A stretch of 45,605 bases of DNA from an uncultured Acidimicrobiaceae bacterium (GTDB lineage Bacteria; Actinomycetota; Acidimicrobiia; Spongiisociales; UBA5794), in contig CAMYKI010000017.1 in assembly GCA_947258985.1 (NCBI GenBank), positions 18,191 to 63,795 on the forward strand, written 5' to 3'. This document shows, in pieces, positions 24,887 through 31,585 of the stretch. Every line of letters starts with the position of its first letter. The stretch's first letter is position 1. Position numbers and translations under genes: made by a program. The notes beneath the pieces were generated by a model. That model was not told the origin of the DNA. It made no database searches and saw only the letters and a list, made by a program, of their open reading frames with translations.

Positions 24887-26029
24887 ATGATGCGCAGGAC
24901 GATCTTCAAAGACGACCACGAGTTGTATCGACGCGCCGTGCGCGAGTTCCTCGAACGCGAGATAACGCCCCATCACGACGCCTGGGAGAGCGCCGGTGTC
25001 GTCAGCCGCGAGGCATGGCTGGCGGCCGGCGCCGGCGGGCACCTTTGCCACGCCGTGCCCGAGGAGTACGGCGGGGCCGGCGTCGACGACTTTCGATTTC
25101 CAGTTGTGTTCATGGAGGAAATGGCCGACGCCCTCGCCAGCGGCCCCGGGTTCGCCGTGCACTCGGAGATGGTGGTTCCGTACATAACCGAGTACGGCTC
25201 CCCCGAGCAGAAACTTCGGTGGCTCCCCGGTTGTGTGGACGGCTCGATCATCACGGCGGTTGCCATGTCCGAGCCCGGAACGGGAAGCGACCTCGCGGCA
25301 ATCTCGACAAAGGCTGTTCGCCAGGGCGACTCATACGTCGTGAACGGGACGAAGACGTTTATCTCCAATGGGCAACTCGCCGATCTGGTGGTGGTCGTCG
25401 CCCGAACATCCGACGACCCGCACCGTGGCCTGTCCCTCCTCGTGATCGAAAGGGGGATGGCAGGGTTCGAGAGGGGCCGCAACCTCGCAAAGGTCGGCAT
25501 GAAGGCCCAAGACACATCCGAGTTGTTCTTCAACGATGTCCGGGTGCCCGAGAACAACCTCATCGGCGAAGAAGGCGCAGGCTTCTTCTACCTGATGTCT
25601 GGTCTCGAGCGAGAGCGCCTCACCATCGCAGTTGGTGCCGTTGCCACCGCCGCAAAAGCGCTTGCCCTGACCAGGGACTACGTACAGGAGCGAACGGCAT
25701 TCGGTCGTCCCATCGGCAGATTCCAGAACAGCCGGTTCCTGATGGCCGAGTTAGCGACCGAGGTCCAAGTCGCCCAGGTATTCCTCGACCGCTGCACCAT
25801 GGAACTCGTTGCCGGTCGATTCACCGCCGACACGGCGGCGATGGCCAAGTGGTGGTGTACCGAACTGCAGCTGCGGGTCGTCGACCGTTGTGTCCAGCTC
25901 CACGGCGGATACGGCTACATGACGGAGTACCCAATTGCGCGCATCTACGCCGACAGCCGTGCGCAGACCATCTACGGCGGGACGACCGAGATCATGAAAG
26001 AGATCATCGGACGAGGGATGGGGCTGTAG
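24887..26029 (+). CDS. Acyl-CoA dehydrogenase
   Basis: 380-residue FAD enzyme of fatty-acid or branched-chain acyl-CoA oxidation. Family signatures: AMSEPGTGSDLAAI, TKTFISNGQLADL, RTAFGRPIGRFQNSRF and QLHGGYGYMTEYPIARIYADSR. The C-terminal motif reads IYGGTTEIM rather than YEGT, so the catalytic base is not at the usual MCAD position; the Glu of LERERL fits the long-chain/isovaleryl type placement. The ATG at 24887 follows GGAGG at five bases and is preferred to a GTG at 24869. It stands alone between the methyltransferase gene and amt. Confidence 0.92.
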   Translation: MMRRTIFKDDHELYRRAVREFLEREITPHHDAWESAGVVSREAWLAAGAGGHLCHAVPEEYGGAGVDDFRFPVVFMEEMADALASGPGFAVHSEMVVPYITEYGSPEQKLRWLPGCVDGSIITAVAMSEPGTGSDLAAISTKAVRQGDSYVVNGTKTFISNGQLADLVVVVARTSDDPHRGLSLLVIERGMAGFERGRNLAKVGMKAQDTSELFFNDVRVPENNLIGEEGAGFFYLMSGLERERLTIAVGAVATAAKALALTRDYVQERTAFGRPIGRFQNSRFLMAELATEVQVAQVFLDRCTMELVAGRFTADTAAMAKWWCTELQLRVVDRCVQLHGGYGYMTEYPIARIYADSRAQTIYGGTTEIMKEIIGRGMGL

Positions 26030-26049
26030 CTCCCGGCTCTACGCAGTCC

Positions 26050-26109
26050 GAAACACCGGTGTAACAGACTCGTCGCACAGACGTAACGGACGAGCAACGT
26101 TCGAGAAAC
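26050..26109 (+). promoter_or_regulatory. Array of six GlnR-like half-sites with exact 11-bp period before amt
   Basis: Six 5-mers recur with exactly six bases between them: GAAAC (26050-26054), GTAAC (26061-26065), GTCGC (26072-26076), GTAAC (26083-26087), GCAAC (26094-26098), GAAAC (26105-26109). This fits the actinobacterial GlnR operator form, gTnAC-n6-GaAAC, repeated about three times on one helix face. It sits 44 bp upstream of the amt start, which is the classic GlnR target for nitrogen limitation. The pattern is seen; the binding protein is inferred. Confidence 0.7.
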
Positions 26110-26152
26110 CAAGACCACATAGGTTGCCTCCATTCACATAGGAGGTAACCGA

Positions 26153-27472
26153 ATGAAACGGAACGGGATACTTGCCCTCGGCCTGGTCGCGATTGCCTTG
26201 TTTGGGCCTATGGCAGGGAGCGCTTCGGCCCAAACCGATATCACCCAGGTGGCAACTGCCGTCGATGAAGTCTGGCTGGTCATCGCCGCAGCACTGGTCA
26301 TGCTGATGCAGGCGGGGTTCACCCTGGTCGAGGCCGGATTCACCAGGGCCAAAAACGCCGGCAACATCATCATGAAGAACTTCATGGATTTCAGCGTTGG
26401 TGGGGTCATGTACTGGGCGCTGGGTTTCGGCCTTGCGTACGGAGGATCGTCGGTAGGCGGTTTGTTTGCCTATGGGGACGGGTTCTTCTTCAACGATGCA
26501 AGCCGCGGTTCGGAATGGCTATTCCAGGTCGTGTTCGCCGCCACCGCGGCAACGATCGTCTCAGGAGCCGTCGCCGGGCGGGTCAAGTTCGTCTCTTACC
26601 TCATCTACACCCCGTTCATCACGGGTCTCATCTACCCGGTGGTGTCCCACTGGGTGTGGGACGGCCGCGGTTGGTTGGCAGAACTGGGATACAGCGACTT
26701 CGCCGGATCCGGAGTGGTGCACCTGCTCGGTGGCGTGGCCGCCTTCGCCGGAGTCCTGGTGATCGGGCCCCGCATCGGCAAGTACGACGCGAACGGCAAA
26801 CCGCGCGCCATACCCGGCCACTCGCTGACGCTTGGAGCCCTAGGCGTCATGATCCTGTGGTTCGGCTGGTACGGATTCAACGCCGGTTCCACCCTGGCTG
26901 CGGTCGGCCAGGATGTCGCCTATCCGGCGGTCACCACGACTCTCGCCGCCTGTGGCGGCGCCATCGGGGCGATGTTCACTGCCTGGCTGGTGACAGGCAA
27001 ACCGGATGTCGGCTTCACGCTCAACGGGTTGCTGGCGGGTCTTGTCGGTATCACCGCGGGCACTGCATCAATCGGTTTCAGCGCTTCGATCCTTGTCGGC
27101 GCCATCGCAGGGGTCATCATGGTCTTCTCGGTCATCGGCCTCGAGCGGGCCGGATTCGATGATCCAGTGGGCGCTATCTCCGTGCACGGGACTGCCGGCC
27201 TATGGGGGGTGCTCGCTGTCGGGATCTTTGGCGGTGGCAGCCTGCTGAACCAGGCGATCGGCGCCGGAGCCATCATCGGCTGGACGTTTGTCACCAGCTT
27301 TGCCGTGTTCAAGCTGGTGGACTGGCTGGTGGGGATTCGGGTCTCTCCGGACGAGGAGATATCCGGTCTGGACCGATCCGAGCATGGCGCCGACTCTTAC
27401 CCCGAGTTCGTGTTCCAGGAGCTGGTCGCTGAGCCGAGGGAACTGGATCCCGTGGGATCGAACGGTCACTGA
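26153..27472 (+). CDS. amt: Ammonium transporter Amt
   Basis: 439-residue Amt/Rh channel. A signal peptide of about 26 residues (cleavage near ASA-QT) precedes eleven predicted membrane helices. The twin pore histidines are His190 in GSGVVHLLGG and His345 in SVHGTAGLWG. The Phe gate region and the FGWYGFNAGSTL segment are normal. The cytoplasmic C-tail of about 40 residues is acidic. AGGAGG lies six bases before the ATG. No glnB/glnK follows it, unlike the common amt-glnK order; the next gene is convergent. Confidence 0.95.
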   Translation: MKRNGILALGLVAIALFGPMAGSASAQTDITQVATAVDEVWLVIAAALVMLMQAGFTLVEAGFTRAKNAGNIIMKNFMDFSVGGVMYWALGFGLAYGGSSVGGLFAYGDGFFFNDASRGSEWLFQVVFAATAATIVSGAVAGRVKFVSYLIYTPFITGLIYPVVSHWVWDGRGWLAELGYSDFAGSGVVHLLGGVAAFAGVLVIGPRIGKYDANGKPRAIPGHSLTLGALGVMILWFGWYGFNAGSTLAAVGQDVAYPAVTTTLAACGGAIGAMFTAWLVTGKPDVGFTLNGLLAGLVGITAGTASIGFSASILVGAIAGVIMVFSVIGLERAGFDDPVGAISVHGTAGLWGVLAVGIFGGGSLLNQAIGAGAIIGWTFVTSFAVFKLVDWLVGIRVSPDEEISGLDRSEHGADSYPEFVFQELVAEPRELDPVGSNGH

Positions 27473-27521
27473 CCGCATAGCGGTCCTGGTACACGCCCGG
27501 GGCAGCAACCGTGGTCAGTTT

Positions 27522-27550
27522 GGAGGGGCACCCGTGAGGGGTGTCCCTCC
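27522..27550. terminator. Hairpin terminator between convergent amt and exonuclease genes
   Basis: GGAGGGGCACCC (27522-27533), loop GTGAG, then GGGTGTCCCTCC (27539-27550): a 12-bp stem with one G.T pair. A shorter hairpin GACCGC-ATA-GCGGTC (27471-27485) overlaps the amt stop. There is no long T-run, so it may act as an actinobacterial-type terminator without a U tract. Confidence 0.65.
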
Positions 27551-27573
27551 AGCGCGTCCGTAGCCGCTTGTCG

Positions 27574-28443
27574 TCAGTCGGCCCACTTGGGTACGCGGCC
27601 GGGCAGCCGGTCGAAGCCGAGTTCTTCACAGAGTTCGGTGAACGGCCGGCGGGGCACGCCCTTCCACTCGAGATCCACCAGATCCTCCTGCAGGGGAACG
27701 TCAAAACGAAGTTGGGCAAGGAAACGGTAGAGGAGGGCATCGCCCATGCGGGTCCGGAGCGTGGTGCCGAGCTTGTCGGCACCACGCACTTTGACATCCC
27801 ATCGCACCGGGTCGAGGGGGATCTCCTCCAGATGTCGATACCGCTCCAGGATCACCGAACTCGATTTCGCCCCCCACCCCGGCAAGCCGGGGAGACCATC
27901 GGCGCTGTCGCCCACCAGCGCCAGGTAGTCGGGGATGGAATCTGGCCGGACCCCGAACTTGTCCATGACCCCGGCCTCATCGATCAGGATTTGCCTGCGC
28001 CGGTCGTAGCCGACTACCCGTGGATCGCCGTAGCACTGGGCAAGGTCCTTGTCGGGAGTCAGGACAACCACCTGCTCGACGTCTGCCGCCCAGCGGGCTG
28101 CCGCCGTCGCCAGGGCGTCATCCGCCTCAAACTCGACCATCGACCACACTGTGACTCCAATGGCCTGCATCGCCCTCTCTGCCAGCGGGAACTGAGCAAA
28201 CAGGGTCTCGTCGATGCCGGCACCGGTCTTGTAGTCCGGATACACATCGTTGCGAAACGATTCGATGACCGTGTCGAACGCCGCACCGAGGTGGGTGACT
28301 CCGGGTTCCGAGAGCAGGCCCAGGGTCGAGGCAACGATCCCGTAGGTAGCTCCTACTTCGCGACCATCGGGACTCGTGCGTGGAGGGGCCCCGAAGAACG
28401 CCCGAAACAGCTCGTAGGTACCGTCCATCACATGAAGCTTCAT
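27574..28443 (-). CDS. 5'-3' exonuclease (PolA N-terminal/FEN-like)
   Basis: 289-residue stand-alone 5'-nuclease resembling the N-terminal domain of DNA polymerase I, which removes 5' flaps and RNA primers. Metal-binding carboxylates are visible in order: MDGTYELFRAFF, FDTVIESFRNDVYPDYK, FEADDALAT, VVLTPDKDLAQ and GDSADGLPGLPGWGAKS, the last being the helix-3-turn/H3TH region. The ATG at 28443 matches the family N-terminus MKLHVMDG; a longer frame from 28503 is rejected. It diverges from the next gene with 58 bp between starts. Confidence 0.9.
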   Translation of the reverse strand: MKLHVMDGTYELFRAFFGAPPRTSPDGREVGATYGIVASTLGLLSEPGVTHLGAAFDTVIESFRNDVYPDYKTGAGIDETLFAQFPLAERAMQAIGVTVWSMVEFEADDALATAAARWAADVEQVVVLTPDKDLAQCYGDPRVVGYDRRRQILIDEAGVMDKFGVRPDSIPDYLALVGDSADGLPGLPGWGAKSSSVILERYRHLEEIPLDPVRWDVKVRGADKLGTTLRTRMGDALLYRFLAQLRFDVPLQEDLVDLEWKGVPRRPFTELCEELGFDRLPGRVPKWAD

Positions 28444-28501
28444 ACCCCGACGATACCCATCTGGGAGCAAGCGGGTCGGGTCGTGCGCTACCGTTGCCCT
28501 C

Positions 28502-29023
28502 ATGGCAGAACGCGGTCTCTACGGCATGGTTTACGGAAGCGCCGAGTTGGCGAGCCCCTTCATGTCCAGCCGATGGCAGCTGCGCTCGAAAGATGAAGCC
28601 GTTGCCGAGTTGCAGCGCTCGGGGCGCCTTCACATCAGCCGGATAGCGGTCCCGAGCGGTGATACCGCGGTGCTCACCCCCCACGGTCAGGGCGTCGTCG
28701 TGGCTCTCGATGAGGCCGGCAACGAACTCGCCAGAATCACCCGCCGTTCCTGGCTGGGTCGACGGTGGGAGATCGAGTCCAAGAAGTGGGCATACGATCT
28801 CGAGAGCGACCCAAGACCGCGTCGCTGGCAGGTAACCGTCGGCGGCACACCCGTCGCCCAGATTTCCGGGTCCATGGTTTCGTACAACAACGTGAAGGTT
28901 GACGCTCCCCTGGGCATCCCGATTCTGGTTCTGGCGCTGGGTTGGCACGTGATTGCCCGCCCGTGGGAGGCGGCCGCAGCTCCTGCAGCTCTCGTGGCAG
29001 CAGGTAAGGATGATCCGACGTGA
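28502..29023 (+). CDS. Conserved hypothetical protein (beta-rich)
   Basis: 173 residues with no family I can name. It alternates short hydrophobic strands and turns (for example WEIESKKWAYDLES, RRWQVTVGGTPVAQISG) in a way that suggests a mostly beta fold, with a hydrophobic C-terminal stretch LGIPILVLALGWHVIARPW and an Ala/Pro-rich tail. Some resemblance to LURP/scramblase-like folds is possible but weak. It overlaps the aldehyde dehydrogenase start by 4 nt (GTGA), so the two are likely co-translated. No Shine-Dalgarno is clear at the ATG. Confidence 0.7.
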   Translation: MAERGLYGMVYGSAELASPFMSSRWQLRSKDEAVAELQRSGRLHISRIAVPSGDTAVLTPHGQGVVVALDEAGNELARITRRSWLGRRWEIESKKWAYDLESDPRPRRWQVTVGGTPVAQISGSMVSYNNVKVDAPLGIPILVLALGWHVIARPWEAAAAPAALVAAGKDDPT

Positions 29024-30522
29024 CACAACCGAGGGACAACGAGACTCGCTGGATCACGCCGACCAGTCCGCTGACGGGCAAGCCGGCCGGCACGGTCGCC
29101 ATTACCGAACCGGAGGGCGTCGCCGCCGTCGTGGAACGCTCGCGGGGGGCATTCGATGATTGGGGCGCAATGACCCATGACGAGCGGAAGCCGTACCTTC
29201 GGGCATTCGCCAAACATGTCCTGGGATCGATGGACCGCATTGCGGCCGTCATCGTCAGCGAAACCGGCAAGAACGTCGGTGACGCCCACGCCGAGATAGT
29301 TGGAACGCTGACCGCCCTCGATTTCTACACGAGAAATGCCGGGAAACTGCTTCGACCCAAGAAGGGTAGTTCCTGGCCGTTCCTGACTACGCGAGGTTGG
29401 ACCGAGTACCCCCCCATTGGAGTAGCGGGGATCATCTCACCCTGGAACTATCCCTTCTACCTTCCCACTCTTTCTTCCATTCAGGCACTGTGTGCAGGCT
29501 GCACCATTGTTGTCAAACCATCCGAGATCACTCCGATGTCCGGGCAACTCGTCGAGGATCTGGCAATCGAAGCAGGGCTACCTGACGACGTAGTACAGGT
29601 GATCCACGGCGGTGGTGACACCGGCTCAGCCCTGGTGGATGCCGACACCGACATCATCGCCTTCACGGGATCGGGAGAGGTCGGCAAGGTCATAGCCGGT
29701 CAGGCTGCGAAGACATTGAAACCGGTCCTACTCGAATTGGGCGGCAAGGATGCTCAGATCGTCCTCGAAGACGCCAACCTCAGGGACGCCGCCAGGGCGG
29801 CGATCACCTTCGGGGTCTTCAACGCCGGGCAGCAATGTGTCGGGATCGAACGCGTCTACGTGGTTGCCGACGCCTACGACGAGTTCATGGAAGAAGCTGC
29901 GGACGCGGCCGGTCGGATTACTGCGGCGACGGGGGATCACCGCGATATCGGCCCCTTCATCTCCGCGCCTCAGGCTGAGGTCGTGGAGAACCAACTCGAC
30001 CTGGCGGTGGCAGCCGGTGCCCGTGTTGTCGCGGGAGGATCAAAGCTGACGACCGAGCACGGCGCGTACTTCGAGCCGACCCTCGTCGAAGGCGTTGACC
30101 ACTCGATGCTTCTCATGCAGGAGGAGACCTTCGGTCCTGTCATCCCCGTCATGAAGGTTGCGGACGAAGAAGAGGCTCTTCTCCTCGCCAACGACTCTCC
30201 CTACGGCCTCCATGGATCCGTGTGGACGGGTAGCAAGCAGCGGGGACGACGCATTGCCCGCCGCATGAAGACCGGCACGGTTGCGATCAACGACCACCTG
30301 ATCAACTTTCTCTATCCGAGCATCAAATTCGGCGGCATCGGTGAGTCCGGTCTCAACGGACAGTTGGGAGAGGAAGGTATCAAAGCCTTCACCATCCATC
30401 GTTCCATAACGTCTGCGCGGTTCCGGCCAACCACTCGCTTGATGGGCGGGTGGATGCCACGTCGCGTCGGACCTCGATATTGGAAGGCCCTCGCCAAGGT
30501 CCTATTCGGATGGCGACGCTGA
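29020..30522 (+). CDS. NAD(P)-dependent aldehyde dehydrogenase
   Basis: 500-residue ALDH. Cofactor and active-site motifs: GIISPWNYPFYLP, VVKPSEITPMSG, IAFTGSGEVGK, LLELGGKDAQIVL (general-base Glu) and NAGQQCVGIERV (nucleophilic Cys). The oxyanion Asn lies in SPWN. The basic C-terminal 40 residues (RFRPTTRLMGGWMPRR and so on) extend past the usual core, giving possible membrane or partner contact. Starts GTG at 29020, overlapping the previous stop. Substrate unassigned; succinate-semialdehyde or fatty-aldehyde types are both possible. Confidence 0.9.
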   Translation: MTQPRDNETRWITPTSPLTGKPAGTVAITEPEGVAAVVERSRGAFDDWGAMTHDERKPYLRAFAKHVLGSMDRIAAVIVSETGKNVGDAHAEIVGTLTALDFYTRNAGKLLRPKKGSSWPFLTTRGWTEYPPIGVAGIISPWNYPFYLPTLSSIQALCAGCTIVVKPSEITPMSGQLVEDLAIEAGLPDDVVQVIHGGGDTGSALVDADTDIIAFTGSGEVGKVIAGQAAKTLKPVLLELGGKDAQIVLEDANLRDAARAAITFGVFNAGQQCVGIERVYVVADAYDEFMEEAADAAGRITAATGDHRDIGPFISAPQAEVVENQLDLAVAAGARVVAGGSKLTTEHGAYFEPTLVEGVDHSMLLMQEETFGPVIPVMKVADEEEALLLANDSPYGLHGSVWTGSKQRGRRIARRMKTGTVAINDHLINFLYPSIKFGGIGESGLNGQLGEEGIKAFTIHRSITSARFRPTTRLMGGWMPRRVGPRYWKALAKVLFGWRR

Positions 30523-31340
30523 ATCCCCTGATATCCGGCGCCGAGTTGGAGGGGCGACTGGGCAAAGAGTCGCTGCGGGTCGCCGACTGTCGCTTCTACC
30601 TTGCGGAACCTGCAAGAGGCCGCAAGGAGTACGTCGCCAACCACATCCCGGGATCTCGCTACTTCTCGCTCGATGACGATCTCACCGGCGTCGTGGGAGC
30701 CGGTCGACATCCCCTCCCCAGCGCGACCGCTTTCGGCGACTTCATCGGTAGATCCGGCATCGGCCCTGCCCACAACGTGGTCGTCTACGACGATGCCGGC
30801 GGAGGGATTGCCGCCCGGATGTGGTGGATGTTGCGGTCGCTCGGCCACGATCGGGTTCGGGTGCTGGATGGCGGGTGGGAGACCTGGACGGCGGAATCCC
30901 GCCCGACGACCCGGCAGGTGCCGCAATGGCCGGCGACCGCCTTTGACGGCGGTGCCGACTGGACCGGCGTCATCACCGCAGAGCAAATCGAGGCTGCCCG
31001 CAGCGATGTGCTTCTCATTGATGCCCGGGAACCGGAGCGCTATCGCGGCGATGTGGAGCCCATCGACCCGGTTGCCGGGCACATCCCAGGAGCAGTCAGC
31101 GTGCCATACGTCGGCAATGTCGGACCACAGGGACGATTTCTCCCCCTCGAGGATCTCAAAAGCCGCTTTGCCGTGACCGCAGAGTCCGATCGGAAACTGG
31201 TCGGCTATTGCGGGAGTGGGGTGACCGCATGTAACAACCTGTTGGCGCTTGCGGCCATCGGACGGCCGGATGCCCTGCTCTATCCCGGGTCGTGGAGCGA
31301 CTGGTGCACCTCGGGAAGACCGGTCGCCACCGCACCCTGA
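30510..31340 (+). CDS. 3-mercaptopyruvate/thiosulfate sulfurtransferase (tandem rhodanese)
   Basis: 276 residues with two rhodanese domains. The first is inactive in form, and the second bears the catalytic loop GYCGSGVTAC with Cys234. The CGSGVTA loop is the mercaptopyruvate-type signature. Conserved markers are RVADCRFYL, HIPGSRYFSLDDDL, RVLDGGWETWTAES, LIDAREPERYRG and GHIPGAVSVPY. The ATG at 30510 overlaps the end of the ALDH gene by 13 nt, so it belongs to the same transcription unit. It transfers sulfane sulfur to thiols or cyanide in the cytoplasm. Confidence 0.93.
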   Translation: MATLNPLISGAELEGRLGKESLRVADCRFYLAEPARGRKEYVANHIPGSRYFSLDDDLTGVVGAGRHPLPSATAFGDFIGRSGIGPAHNVVVYDDAGGGIAARMWWMLRSLGHDRVRVLDGGWETWTAESRPTTRQVPQWPATAFDGGADWTGVITAEQIEAARSDVLLIDAREPERYRGDVEPIDPVAGHIPGAVSVPYVGNVGPQGRFLPLEDLKSRFAVTAESDRKLVGYCGSGVTACNNLLALAAIGRPDALLYPGSWSDWCTSGRPVATAP

Positions 31341-31585
31341 CACGCATGTAGGGCGACGCACCCCCCTACCGGGATTCGCCGCCCTACATTTCGCTATGGA
31401 ACACGACCCCCCGTGCCACCGCGCTCCCGACCGTCAAGCGGTCGTTGTCGACGCAGTGTCGACAGCCAAAAGGATAGTGGTCACACAAGCACTTTGGGTG
31501 ATGTCACTTAAGAAAAGATTTCGCGTTTCTGGATTTCGAGCCCGAACACAGCGGAACCGGGTGTTGCCGATGGCAAACTGCGGTC
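31341..31585 (+). promoter_or_regulatory. Leader region of the purine operon with inverted repeats
   Basis: The 245-bp gap before purL contains no gene. It holds a perfect 10-bp inverted repeat ATGTAGGGCG (31346-31355) and CGCCCTACAT (31380-31389), within which another CCCTAC lies, and a 7-bp one TGTCGAC-GCAGT-GTCGACA (31446-31464). The first may end the sulfurtransferase message or act as an operator; the second lies in the probable promoter zone. No known purine riboswitch core is recognised. Confidence 0.45.

Noticed and set aside
24415..26064. 549-residue plus-strand open frame
   Set aside because: Arg/Pro/Ser-rich, out of frame with two well-supported genes (methyltransferase and acyl-CoA dehydrogenase) that it spans.
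27541..28596. 351-residue plus-strand open frame
   Set aside because: Antisense to the 5'-3' exonuclease gene, which carries all its catalytic motifs.
30312..31361. 349-residue minus-strand open frame
   Set aside because: Antisense to the ALDH end and the sulfurtransferase gene; no recognisable domain.
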